The notes under the pieces are model-generated. The model made no database searches and was not told the origin of the DNA. It saw nothing but the letters and a program-made list of their open reading frames with translations. DNA of 37,380 nucleotides from a virus, in IMG/VR virus record IMGVR_UViG_3300037573_000133, positions 1 through 37,380 of that record. One strand, 5' to 3'. The translations under genes were made by a program, and so were the position numbers. Positions 7,771 through 14,980 of this stretch are shown here, one piece after another. The number at the start of each line of letters is the position of its first letter. Positions within the stretch are counted from its first letter, which is position 1.

Positions 7771-7878
7771 CTACATCATTGATAGACAGTGAAAATGACA
7801 GAGTATTTGAAAGAGTATGAAACCTCCTACAACAATTCCTGTCCATTTTCCTATAACTTTAAGTTTAAATGTTTTCAT
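7771..7878 (-). CDS. Tiny membrane peptide (35 aa)
   Basis: 35 codons (MKTFKLKVIGKWTGIVV...). A basic N-terminus is followed by one hydrophobic segment (about residues 13-27, GIVVGGFILFQILC), a typical single-pass small membrane protein. The ATG has AAGGAG about 7 nt upstream and overlaps the stop of the preceding 19-codon gene as TAATG, which argues for real, coupled translation. No function is known; membrane-acting toxin, holin-like helper or host-takeover peptide are all possible. Confidence 0.55.
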   Translation of the reverse strand: MKTFKLKVIGKWTGIVVGGFILFQILCHFHCLSMM

Positions 7879-7937
7879 TAAATTTTCTCCTTGAATGCTA
7901 ATAACATTGTCGCGGCAAAAGTAAACATCTTGTTCAT
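7878..7937 (-). CDS. Leader-like micro-ORF (19 aa)
   Basis: 19 codons (MNKMFTFAATMLLAFKEKI) behind a strong GAGGAGA ribosome-binding site. The last codons contain the ribosome-binding site of the next gene, and its stop overlaps that gene's ATG. It could be a functional peptide or a translational leader that controls the membrane peptide. Confidence 0.45.
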   Translation of the reverse strand: MNKMFTFAATMLLAFKEKI

Positions 7938-7990
7938 ACTTCTCCTCGTTTAAAATGTTATTATATTATTCTTTTGTTTTTTAATATATG

Positions 7991-8048
7991 TAATTATACA
8001 CTTTACTGCGTCAATATATAATATAATTATACACTTTACTGCGTCAAT
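7991..8048. repeat. 25-bp direct repeat in promoter region
   Basis: Two identical 25-bp copies at 7991-8015 and 8024-8048, period 33 bp. On the minus strand each copy contains TTGACG and TATAAT-like elements. Copy 2 coincides with a good promoter (see 8026-8053); copy 1 lacks a matching -35 box in the same place. It may be a duplicated promoter or an operator pair. Confidence 0.8.
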
Positions 8049-8053
8049 GTCAA
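8026..8053 (-). promoter_or_regulatory. Sigma70-like promoter for the tiny ORFs
   Basis: TTGACA (8048-8053), 16 bp, TATAAT (8026-8031) on the minus strand, with the predicted start near 8019. It reads into the micro-ORF pair at 7937-7771. Confidence 0.65.
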
Positions 8054-8084
8054 GTAATTTCTGTTACTCGATTACATAAAAGGT

Positions 8085-8109
8085 GAAGCCCGGAGGGGAT
8101 CCGGGCTTC
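8085..8109 (-). terminator. Intrinsic terminator after the AAA ATPase gene
   Basis: Perfect 10-bp GC-rich stem (8085-8094 with 8100-8109) with a 5-base loop. On the minus strand it is followed by CCTTTT after one base. It separates the AAA ATPase transcript from the tiny-ORF promoter just downstream. Confidence 0.75.
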
Positions 8110-8111
8110 GT

Positions 8112-8163
8112 GGTGCTCTAATTAGGGGATGACTAACAATCGAGCACCGGGGGAACTGTTAGT
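8112..8163 (-). ncRNA. Predicted H-type pseudoknot in the 3' UTR
   Basis: Two interleaved perfect 7-bp pairings: ACTAACA/TGTTAGT (8157-8163 with 8132-8138) and GGTGCTC/GAGCACC (8142-8148 with 8112-8118). In the minus-strand RNA the order is 5' stem 1, 8-nt C-rich loop, 5' stem 2, 3 nt, 3' stem 1, 13 nt, 3' stem 2, which is a classic H-type pseudoknot. It lies between the AAA ATPase stop (8172) and the terminator (8109). It could be a regulatory 3' structure or part of a small RNA; the role is unknown. Confidence 0.55.
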
Positions 8164-8171
8164 TAAACGTG

Positions 8172-9245
8172 TTATACTGTGTCCTGATATGAAACGTATC
8201 CCTTCATACAAGTAGTTCTTGCAAGTCTGGTCCAGTTGGTAGGATCCATTCTTTTAAGATCCGAAATCTTCAGTACCATTCTCAAACTAATTTCTCTCAA
8301 AGCTTCTTGGTTCTCTGTCATAAAGTTAATAACTTCTTTATCACCATCTTCACCAAACTTGTATTCTTCGAGCATACCATCTTTAACAATCTGGTTAATC
8401 CTCAAGAATTTGTCTCTCCGTGAGTTCATTGTAAGATCTAAATAATGACATCTTGACATAAGTGCCGATAAGTGACCTCTAATCTTTTTGCTACGAACGT
8501 TCTCAAAATCAACGTTGGTAATAAAAATACAACCACCTTTGAATTCAAACCTATCCGGAATACCTTCTCTACGCAATGCATTGGATTCTGACTTCCAACT
8601 AATAAAACGTTTTTTGCCTGAGTCCAAAGTAGCCTTCAACATGTTTAAGCAAACTTCATCAAACAACACACTATCACAATCATCAAATACAAGTATGTTA
8701 CCTGGAGAAGAATTGTTATATAGTGTTTGGAACAAACCAATTGGAGTAACCGAACCTTTAACAATCTCAGTCCTCGCAGGCTTGCCAGCAACTTCAGTAA
8801 GCATGTCGTAATCTTCTAGTACAGTTTCTACACCATAAGATTTACCAACGCCCGGAGGTCCACTAACAATCATACCACGTACTGTGCCTTCCGCTACAGC
8901 ATGTGTCATCCTATCAAGGATATCAAAACGTTCACGAATTCGCTCAATTGCTTCTTCGTCGCTTTCTTCCTTTTTAGGTTTGGGGTTTAAATCAATTTTT
9001 GGTTGTTCTTCATATACACTAGGAGTTACATATTCTAAATCCGTTGTTGGATTTTCAATTAGTACTCTGATACTAGCGAACTGGTCTCCCATTACTTCAC
9101 TACCGTTTACAGTAATGAATGGCCCTTTCTTACCAATGTTAAGTGGCTTAATAATTGGAAATACTGTATCAACGACATCGTTTTTACGGTAAGTACCAGC
9201 CTTAATCTTTACATAGTGTAGTTTATTTTTCTTTATGTTTGTCAT
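8172..9245 (-). CDS. AAA-family ATPase
   Basis: 357 residues. Walker A GPPGVGKS is at residues 129-136, and Walker B ILVFDDCD is about 65 residues further on, followed by an FITNVD sensor-like strand and a conserved Arg-rich region. The N-terminal 90 residues form a separate beta-rich domain, followed by an acidic Lys/Glu linker. Similar stand-alone AAA proteins occur in marine T4-like phages without an assigned function; remodelling of a replication or host protein is the usual guess. The ATG follows GGGGAT. Two consensus promoters lie in tandem upstream. Confidence 0.8.
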   Translation of the reverse strand: MTNIKKNKLHYVKIKAGTYRKNDVVDTVFPIIKPLNIGKKGPFITVNGSEVMGDQFASIRVLIENPTTDLEYVTPSVYEEQPKIDLNPKPKKEESDEEAIERIRERFDILDRMTHAVAEGTVRGMIVSGPPGVGKSYGVETVLEDYDMLTEVAGKPARTEIVKGSVTPIGLFQTLYNNSSPGNILVFDDCDSVLFDEVCLNMLKATLDSGKKRFISWKSESNALRREGIPDRFEFKGGCIFITNVDFENVRSKKIRGHLSALMSRCHYLDLTMNSRRDKFLRINQIVKDGMLEEYKFGEDGDKEVINFMTENQEALREISLRMVLKISDLKRMDPTNWTRLARTTCMKGYVSYQDTV

Positions 9246-9303
9246 GTAGTCATCCCCGACATAAACATTATTGTTAAAAAGCCCTTCTTCTTAACTTGTA
9301 TAT

Positions 9304-9332
9304 ATTATACTAAATTTCAGGACCAATGTCAA
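9304..9332 (-). promoter_or_regulatory. Sigma70-like promoter (proximal) for the AAA ATPase gene
   Basis: TTGACA (9327-9332), 17 bp, TATAAT (9304-9309) on the minus strand: full consensus. It is preceded by GGTAAAGG, also found upstream of other promoters here. Confidence 0.85.
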
Positions 9333-9387
9333 CCTTTACCGTTTTTATTGGATTTTCTTCCTGTCTTTTATTGTCTAATATATGTAT

Positions 9388-9416
9388 ATTATACAATCTT
9401 TTACACCCGAAGTCAA
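9388..9416 (-). promoter_or_regulatory. Sigma70-like promoter (distal) for the AAA ATPase gene
   Basis: TTGACT (9411-9416), 17 bp, TATAAT (9388-9393) on the minus strand, in tandem with the promoter at 9304-9332. An inverted repeat at 9420-9440 abuts its -35 side. Confidence 0.8.
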
Positions 9417-9419
9417 CCT

Positions 9420-9440
9420 TTTACCACAAATAGTGGTAAA
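9420..9440 (-). terminator. Hairpin right after the exonuclease stop
   Basis: Perfect 8-bp stem TTTACCAC/GTGGTAAA with a 5-base loop, starting at the base after the stop codon. No U-tract follows, so it is a weak terminator candidate; it may instead protect the 3' end or act as an operator next to the -35 box at 9411. Confidence 0.4.
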
Positions 9441-9989
9441 TTATTGGGTGATATTTAGGTGCTTATATGCTTTCTGTACTGCTTTGGCTTGGTTGTATGC
9501 GTCAGCGAGTGCTGAGTGAAGGTCTTTTTGATTGCCTGAAGTGTCTTTACGCAGATCCTTTGGGACTAATTGCCCTAGTGTTCTGCTATCAGCTTCTTGC
9601 CAAAAGAACCAATTTTTGTGCTGTTCAAAACTGTTCTCAATTAGGTCTTCAAGAATACCATAATCAAATCTAGATCCTTGGGCCCATTTAAGCTCAGTGC
9701 CATTTAGCCATTTATTAAGGTCTGCAATAAAGTCCATTACTGAAACTCTATCCTCCTCTGAGAACGCTTCATCTTGGACTGCTTTATCTTGTTTACTCCA
9801 CCATTCAATAGTATTAGGATCAATAACTCTGCCTTTAGCAGTTTGTTCATCAATGTTTAATCTTACATTAAATGGCGTATGAGGTTCTTCGCTACTATAC
9901 GGATTAAATTTAATTCCACCAACAGTTAAAACTACTGCATCGGGCTTAGTAGCCAATGTCTCGATATCAATCATTGCGTGAGTTGTCAT
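9441..9989 (-). CDS. dexA: DexA-like 3'-5' exonuclease (DEDD superfamily)
   Basis: 182 residues. It begins MTTHAMIDIETL, with the first catalytic pair D8 and E10 of the DnaQ/DEDD fold. A middle motif (WAQGSRFDYGILEDL) supplies the second Asp, and HSALADAYNQA near residue 160 gives the His-x4-Asp of a DEDDh nuclease. T4 DexA is about 227 residues, so this form is compact. The predicted role is degradation of single-stranded DNA ends during recombination or host DNA breakdown. It starts directly after the upstream stop. Confidence 0.8.
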   Translation of the reverse strand: MTTHAMIDIETLATKPDAVVLTVGGIKFNPYSSEEPHTPFNVRLNIDEQTAKGRVIDPNTIEWWSKQDKAVQDEAFSEEDRVSVMDFIADLNKWLNGTELKWAQGSRFDYGILEDLIENSFEQHKNWFFWQEADSRTLGQLVPKDLRKDTSGNQKDLHSALADAYNQAKAVQKAYKHLNITQ

Positions 9990-10175
9990 TTATTTAAAAT
10001 TACCGTATTGTTTGTCAAAAGTTAGTTCTGCTTCTTCGGCAGATAATTGCTCTTCATTCCATGAACTGCGTTCTTCTTGATTAAGTGAACGCCATGCTTG
10101 GTAGTTTTCCAAATATGACAACTCTTTGTTATATCTAAATTGAAATTGGGAACTAATTATTGTGTCATTATCCAT
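9990..10175 (-). CDS. Small hypothetical protein
   Basis: 61 residues, acidic and aromatic-rich, predicted helical (YLENYQAWRSLNQEERSSWNEEQLSAEEAE). It abuts the exonuclease gene, whose ATG immediately follows this stop, so it is the first gene of the dexA transcript. A consensus promoter lies about 30 bp upstream. Function unknown. Confidence 0.65.
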   Translation of the reverse strand: MDNDTIISSQFQFRYNKELSYLENYQAWRSLNQEERSSWNEEQLSAEEAELTFDKQYGNFK

Positions 10176-10206
10176 ATTATACTCCAGTATTATGTTTACA
10201 TCAATA

Positions 10207-10235
10207 ATTATACTAAAATTTGCAACCTATGTCAA
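10207..10235 (-). promoter_or_regulatory. Sigma70-like promoter for the dexA transcript
   Basis: TTGACA (10230-10235), 17 bp, TATAAT (10207-10212) on the minus strand. The spacer resembles that of the promoter at 9304 (both end AAATTT-TAG before the -10). Confidence 0.85.
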
Positions 10236-10240
10236 GACAT

Positions 10241-10723
10241 TTATACATTTAATTTTTTGAAGTAATATTCGTATAAACGTTTTTCCCATCCATATGCTTC
10301 ATACTCCCATGGGTGTTGTATATGAGGAATTTTGGTACGGTCCACTGCTTGTAGTTTCCACATGTTCATAGTAGGAGTCAGCTCTCCTGTTATAAACTGT
10401 TTTGCATGTATTAATTCATGTGTGAGATTAGTTAATATTTTTTCTCGTGAATAGCGATGGTTATTTGACATTCTAGCAATTTCAATTTCAATAGTTGATT
10501 CGTCGCCCCAACAATATCCACCGACTTGTTGATCACAAATAGTTAATACGTTAATAGTAACATCTACTGTACGTTTTATTTTTGTAGGTATAATATTCTC
10601 GAGTAATAGTTCACTTACTCGTTCAATTAATAGTTTGTTTTTGATTCGTCCTATAACTTGAACATGTACCATATCTTGGTTTCTACATCCAGCTATTAAA
10701 TCTTCGGTGTTAATAGTCACCAC
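10241..10723 (-). CDS. Putative zinc metalloprotease-like protein (HExxH)
   Basis: 160 residues. LTHELIHAKQF, about residue 101-111, contains the HExxH zinc-binding motif, and YEAYGWEKRL near the C-terminus supplies a Glu that could complete the site. This arrangement is like SprT-type or other small phage peptidase domains. The GTG start at 10723 follows AGGATAG; an ATG 17 codons later is possible. It sits 6 bp downstream of uvsY, within the recombination operon. Its substrate is unknown. Confidence 0.65.
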   Translation of the reverse strand: MVTINTEDLIAGCRNQDMVHVQVIGRIKNKLLIERVSELLLENIIPTKIKRTVDVTINVLTICDQQVGGYCWGDESTIEIEIARMSNNHRYSREKILTNLTHELIHAKQFITGELTPTMNMWKLQAVDRTKIPHIQHPWEYEAYGWEKRLYEYYFKKLNV

Positions 10724-10729
10724 TTTACA

Positions 10730-11191
10730 CTATCCTATTGAAATATCTTCCATACCCGCTGTTCTAAGTCGCGTGATATGTCCGATTTGCCATTGCTTTG
10801 TATCTAAGCCTTTCATTATACCTAAGTACTTATTCCGTAAAAGGCTGTATTGGTTACAAAGGTGCTGTAAGTTAATTACACTTTCTTCACCATCAACAAA
10901 CTTTTCAGCATCTCTGCTAGTAAGTGTTCTGTTATAACTTTCAAAGTACTTGCGAAATACTTTAGAGCGTTCTCTTCGAAGCTCTATGTTTAAATGTTCG
11001 AGAATTGCTTCAATTTCTTGTAACTGATTAAAGCGATGTTCTGTAATACCAGGAAGGGCGGCACTCAATTTCTCGAGACTCCCTTTAATGCCACATTCAT
11101 ATTTTGCGTCTTGAAGTTCTTTATCAAAGTAGTCTATAGAGCCTACAATTTTAGTAAGATCATCAACAACTGAATTGTACCATCCTGCCAT
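10730..11191 (-). CDS. uvsY: UvsY-like recombination mediator
   Basis: 153 residues, similar in length to T4 UvsY (137). Mainly helical, with the family-like segments RRERSKVFRKYFE, LTSRDAEKFVDGE and LRNKYLGIMKGLD...GHITRLRTAGM. By family knowledge it loads UvsX on gp32-covered single strands. Gene order (gp32, UvsX, small acidic protein, UvsY) supports the call. Confidence 0.8.
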   Translation of the reverse strand: MAGWYNSVVDDLTKIVGSIDYFDKELQDAKYECGIKGSLEKLSAALPGITEHRFNQLQEIEAILEHLNIELRRERSKVFRKYFESYNRTLTSRDAEKFVDGEESVINLQHLCNQYSLLRNKYLGIMKGLDTKQWQIGHITRLRTAGMEDISIG

Positions 11192-11197
11192 CTTATT

Positions 11198-11425
11198 TTA
11201 ATCCCATTCGTCATCTTCATCATCTTCGTCTAATCCAAAATGCCCAATAATTGCATTTTTCATAGCCGAGTCAAATATATTGATGTTTTCTTGAATATTG
11301 TTAAGATCGGCATTCTCATCAAAAATAGTAATTAATTGCTCTGCCGCCTGGATCCTGTCTTTCTTGGTAATGTAGTGTTTCAACCCGTCCCAAACTTCTA
11401 CTAAAAAATCTAAATCAGGATCCAT
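11198..11425 (-). CDS. Small acidic protein between uvsX and uvsY
   Basis: 75 residues with a strongly acidic tail (DEDDEDDEW). It overlaps the uvsX stop as TAATG, so it is coupled to uvsX translation. A conserved small gene in this position is familiar to me from marine T4-like phages, without a function. The acidic tail resembles that of ssDNA-binding proteins and could contact UvsX, UvsY or gp32. Confidence 0.7.
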   Translation of the reverse strand: MDPDLDFLVEVWDGLKHYITKKDRIQAAEQLITIFDENADLNNIQENINIFDSAMKNAIIGHFGLDEDDEDDEWD

Positions 11426-12534
11426 TATGCAACTCCCTCAGTAGTTGGATCATCTACTAAAGTTTCGTCATCTACTAAATCAGATAAATCTTCAACGTTA
11501 GAAACTTCTGGGATTTGATTCCATTCATCCATTACTACTTGTAAACGTTCTTCAGTCCACTGCTTTCTAAACTCTTTAATAATTTCTCCTGTAACAGGTG
11601 ATGTATATTCTAGTTTATTACCAGTTTTTGTAACGATGCCTTTTCGTTCATATAATTCTAAAAGACCTGAGTAAGGATTCATTCCTGATTCGTACGGAAT
11701 TTTAATCTGTACACTTTCAAACGGTTTGCTGTAACGAGTTTTCACTACTTTGCATGCCGCTCTTATGCCTTGGACTGTTGATACTTTGTTACCGGCTTCG
11801 TCTTCTTTTAATTTAAGTTTCTTCATAGCGACAACAATACTGCTTGCGTATATAAAGCCTTGTCCTCCACTAATCTTATCATCTGGATCAAACATATCCT
11901 GTGATGCATAAGTGTGATTAGTGCATACAAGGCCGATTGGATGTGGTGCTAGTTGATTAACTGTATTTCTAACTAAAGCTGTTAATGCCTTAGGCTTTCT
12001 ACCCATATCACCTTTCATATCACCCTTTTCAAATTGGGCTACATCAGTCGGTGTAAGTAACATACCTAAACTGTCTATTACAAATAGTAATTTAGGTTGC
12101 TCGTCGTATGGTAGGTCACCATAGTTAGATTTATAGTCTTTTACAAAATCACTAATGGTTTTAGCAACATCATCAATCATGCTAACACTAATCTTCAGAA
12201 GTTTCTCTGGTGATGTGTCAACATCTAATGCTTGTAGCCAATCTTCATCTAGTGCATTCTCACTATCAAATAATACTGCTTGACAGCCGTGGTCTTGGGC
12301 ATTTTTTACAATGTTTCCGGCACAAACAAATGATTTGCCTGAACCGGATTCACCTGCAAATACACTAACTTTACCTAAAGGGACTCCTTTTTGGAAGTCC
12401 CCACTAATTAGGTAGTTTAAAGTGTAGTTACCAGTTGATATCCAGTCTTGGGGATCGTGAAATCCAGCACTAATGCCAGAGATACTTTTCGTGATGCCAG
12501 TTCGAAACTTTGCTAAGTCAAATGGTTTCTGCAT
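11425..12534 (-). CDS. uvsX: UvsX RecA-like recombinase
   Basis: 369 residues (T4 UvsX is 391). It forms filaments on single-stranded DNA and drives strand exchange and recombination-dependent replication. Walker A is GESGSGKS at residues 61-68; Walker B is LLFVIDSLG near 150; the L2-type loop lies around KISGGQGF. The acidic C-terminal tail (EDLSDLVDDETLVDD) is typical. AAGGAG lies 8 bases before the ATG. It is 11 bp downstream of gp32. Confidence 0.95.
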   Translation of the reverse strand: MQKPFDLAKFRTGITKSISGISAGFHDPQDWISTGNYTLNYLISGDFQKGVPLGKVSVFAGESGSGKSFVCAGNIVKNAQDHGCQAVLFDSENALDEDWLQALDVDTSPEKLLKISVSMIDDVAKTISDFVKDYKSNYGDLPYDEQPKLLFVIDSLGMLLTPTDVAQFEKGDMKGDMGRKPKALTALVRNTVNQLAPHPIGLVCTNHTYASQDMFDPDDKISGGQGFIYASSIVVAMKKLKLKEDEAGNKVSTVQGIRAACKVVKTRYSKPFESVQIKIPYESGMNPYSGLLELYERKGIVTKTGNKLEYTSPVTGEIIKEFRKQWTEERLQVVMDEWNQIPEVSNVEDLSDLVDDETLVDDPTTEGVA

Positions 12535-12545
12535 GTTAGTTCTCC

Positions 12546-13517
12546 TTAAGTGCGATTTCTAATCATGTTCAGAATGTCATCTGCACTAGGTTTTGCATCA
12601 CTGTTTGCCGTAGTAGCCACCGTTGCTGTAACAGGTGCTGTAACAGGTGCTGTAACAGGTGCTGTAACAGGTGCTACTGGAGCCGCTGTTTGTGCAGGTG
12701 CTGTAGTAGATTGTGTTGCCGACTTAGGTGTTTCTACGCCATAAGGCTTGTAGAACATTGCCCAACGCTCTGGCTCATACAACTCACCGTCAACCGATGC
12801 TTGGAACATTTCGCTAATTGCATTAAGTTCATTTTGTCCAGGTCTTTTAGGTAAATAGTCTGAAAGTGTAAATAAACCATTTGCGTCAATCGCCGCTATT
12901 TCAGTTTCATCCAAACCACGCTCTTTACGAGCCCATTTTGAAGTACTGTAATCCGCATACTGTCCTTTAGTTGTTTTAGTAATTCTAAAATCTGTACCAG
13001 CAGTATAGTCAGTTGGAATATTTTCCATATCTGGATCCATTAGTGCTGACTTAATAATGTTAAAGATTTGTGGTGAGATTACAAAACGTCTGATTGGATT
13101 TTCAGGTGGTGTTTCGGGAAGTGAATTTTCAGTTACAAATCCTTGGAAAATGTAAGAACGTTTTTTCCAATACTTTCTACCCATATCTTCTAATGAAGCA
13201 TCCTTGAACCAAGGACGTACTTCAGTTAATACTGGGCAATTATCGCCGTACATTTCTGCACAAGGTACTTGTACTGTTACTGGTTTCATGTCTCCACCTT
13301 TTACTCCAGGGAATGTAAGACGAATCATTTGTCTTTCAACCCAGAAAAAAGTGTTGTCAGGATCGCTATCAGGCAAAAACCTTAGTGTAGTACTAGAGTT
13401 TTCGTTGATATTCCAGTGTGGGTAAATGGCGTTGTCTCCGCCGTTTGATAAACTGTTTGGTCTGGAATTAGATTCCATAGAGGCCAGTTTAGCCCTAATT
13501 TCTGTTAAAGATGCCAT
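12546..13517 (-). CDS. 32: Single-stranded DNA-binding protein gp32
   Basis: 323 residues (T4 gp32 is 301). The OB-fold core spans about residues 30-235, with many aromatic and basic residues. Only part of the T4-type Cys/His zinc site is visible (VPCAEMYGDNCPV). A linker rich in Ala, Pro, Val and Thr (residues about 262-305) contains a fourfold four-residue repeat, and the protein ends DDILNMIRNRT, the partner-contact tail common to this family. It has both a sigma70-like and a late-type promoter upstream, consistent with expression throughout infection. Confidence 0.92.
   Translation of the reverse strand: MASLTEIRAKLASMESNSRPNSLSNGGDNAIYPHWNINENSSTTLRFLPDSDPDNTFFWVERQMIRLTFPGVKGGDMKPVTVQVPCAEMYGDNCPVLTEVRPWFKDASLEDMGRKYWKKRSYIFQGFVTENSLPETPPENPIRRFVISPQIFNIIKSALMDPDMENIPTDYTAGTDFRITKTTKGQYADYSTSKWARKERGLDETEIAAIDANGLFTLSDYLPKRPGQNELNAISEMFQASVDGELYEPERWAMFYKPYGVETPKSATQSTTAPAQTAAPVAPVTAPVTAPVTAPVTATVATTANSDAKPSADDILNMIRNRT
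12625..12672 (-). repeat. Four tandem 12-bp repeats within gp32 linker
   Basis: Four identical 12-bp units encode the (Ala-Pro-Val-Thr) repeats between the gp32 DNA-binding core and its C-terminal contact tail. Copy number may vary between relatives and would change tether length. Confidence 0.85.
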
Positions 13518-13578
13518 GTTATTTCTCCATATGTGCCATGTGTGTTAGAACGTCTGTGTTTGTGTTCTAACTTGGGTT

Positions 13579-13607
13579 ATTATAATATATCTTTGCCATG
13601 TTGTCAA
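13579..13607 (-). promoter_or_regulatory. Sigma70-like promoter for gp32-uvsX-uvsY
   Basis: TTGACA (13602-13607), 17 bp, TATAAT (13579-13584) on the minus strand, with AAAAAGG just upstream of the -35 box. It heads the recombination operon. Confidence 0.85.
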
Positions 13608-13652
13608 CCTTTTTCTATCACCTGATAGCAATCGTTGTCTTTATTGTAATAG

Positions 13653-13660
13653 TATTTATG
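13653..13660 (-). promoter_or_regulatory. Late-type promoter (CATAAATA) upstream of gp32
   Basis: CATAAATAC on the minus strand, about 135 bp before the gp32 ATG and upstream of the sigma70-like promoter. It may keep gp32 expressed late. Confidence 0.5.
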
Positions 13661-13684
13661 CTTTAAAGGGGTTTAAACCGTCTT

Positions 13685-14968
13685 TTATTGAGCAAAAGGT
13701 TTATCAATATTAGTAAACGTGTCTAGGAATGATTCATACTTTCCTAAATCGTCTATAGTTTCTGCCATAACTGGTGCTGAATTCTGTGCAGAAAGCAATG
13801 ATGCCTTAACTGCTCTGTATTCAAAATGAGACATTGTGCCGCCTCCGGATAACTTGCTACCTATACTATTTAAGTACCCGCCTAACTTCTCGCTAGTTGC
13901 AGATTGTCCTAATTGTGATACTCTATATCCTAATTGTGCATTAGGTGTATCAAACTGCATTACATCACTTTCTTGCATAAGTGTTTTAGCATTCTTAAAT
14001 GATTCGGTTTGGATAGTATTCATTATATAACTTTCAAAAGCAGATTGTTTATTAACTAACTTGCTTAATGTACTATGTGCGTTGCCTACCTTGTCGTCAA
14101 AATGTGTTTCAGTGAAGTGGTCTTCTAGATTTACTTCATTAACAATTTCAATATTGTCAAATTCTGCTAAACTTTCAACAGCATTTGCATAAGTTTTTAC
14201 ACCGCTAAGTTTCTTAAATGTTGTTCTGATGTTTTCAATATGTTCTTTAGCAAGTGAGACATACTCGCCATTAGTTTCATTAACTAACCCTTTCTTAGTA
14301 ACATAACTAACAAACTCTTTGATATATCCAAAGTCTTTACACATTTCAATAATGCTTTCAGCGACAGTATCGTGCATCGTTCCACCATTATGTATATGCC
14401 TAGCCATTGCTCTTGCGCCATGTAAATTTTTACTTGGGAACAAATAACGTTCTTCGTTCGCTTGAATAAAAATCTTATTAATATTTCTACTTCTCGAACC
14501 ACGTATTTCTTCGTTAACATCTTTACTGTGTTTAACAATAATTTTAACGTTGTCTAGTGGTTGATAACTAGTTTTTGTTGAACCGCTTACTGGTCCTAAA
14601 GTTGCTTCTGTTACTGATTCCATATCTGTCTCTTTTGTTGCTTTTGCAACACTTATTGTATCGCTTATTGGTTTGAGTGTTTTCCCAAATACTCTAAAGT
14701 CTAAATTCATTAAGTAACTTTGAGATAACTGTTTTAATTGCTTTCGCAAAACGTCAGTTTCTTCTGTATTTGAACTAACGGAAAATTTAATTGTTTCTTG
14801 AGGTACATCAAGTGTGACTAATAGATCTGGATCTTCCACGTAAAAACGTACTGCTTCTGCAGGGTCACCGACTATATTACCTTCTTTGTCATAAGTATCA
14901 ACAGCAAATCCATATCCTTTTAATAAATTGAATACTTTATCTGCTACTGTTTTGACTGAAATTGCCAT
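13685..14968 (-). CDS. Hypothetical protein, possibly virion-associated
   Basis: 427 residues without recognised motifs. The N-terminal 110 residues look like a globular alpha/beta domain; the middle (about 140-280) is basic then acidic; the C-terminal third is helical with Ser/Ala/Gln-rich segments. It is preceded by GGAGATATATTAA-ATG and by a late-type element at 14988-14995, and follows terminase and sulfotransferase in the same direction. Late timing suggests an internal or structural protein, but there is no direct evidence. Confidence 0.6.
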   Translation of the reverse strand: MAISVKTVADKVFNLLKGYGFAVDTYDKEGNIVGDPAEAVRFYVEDPDLLVTLDVPQETIKFSVSSNTEETDVLRKQLKQLSQSYLMNLDFRVFGKTLKPISDTISVAKATKETDMESVTEATLGPVSGSTKTSYQPLDNVKIIVKHSKDVNEEIRGSRSRNINKIFIQANEERYLFPSKNLHGARAMARHIHNGGTMHDTVAESIIEMCKDFGYIKEFVSYVTKKGLVNETNGEYVSLAKEHIENIRTTFKKLSGVKTYANAVESLAEFDNIEIVNEVNLEDHFTETHFDDKVGNAHSTLSKLVNKQSAFESYIMNTIQTESFKNAKTLMQESDVMQFDTPNAQLGYRVSQLGQSATSEKLGGYLNSIGSKLSGGGTMSHFEYRAVKASLLSAQNSAPVMAETIDDLGKYESFLDTFTNIDKPFAQ

Positions 14969-14980
14969 TTAATATATCTC

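Noticed and set aside
13614-13627. Short inverted repeat CTATCA..TGATAG upstream of gp32
   Set aside because: Six-bp stem with a two-base loop and no U-tract; too small for a terminator and not repeated at other promoters.
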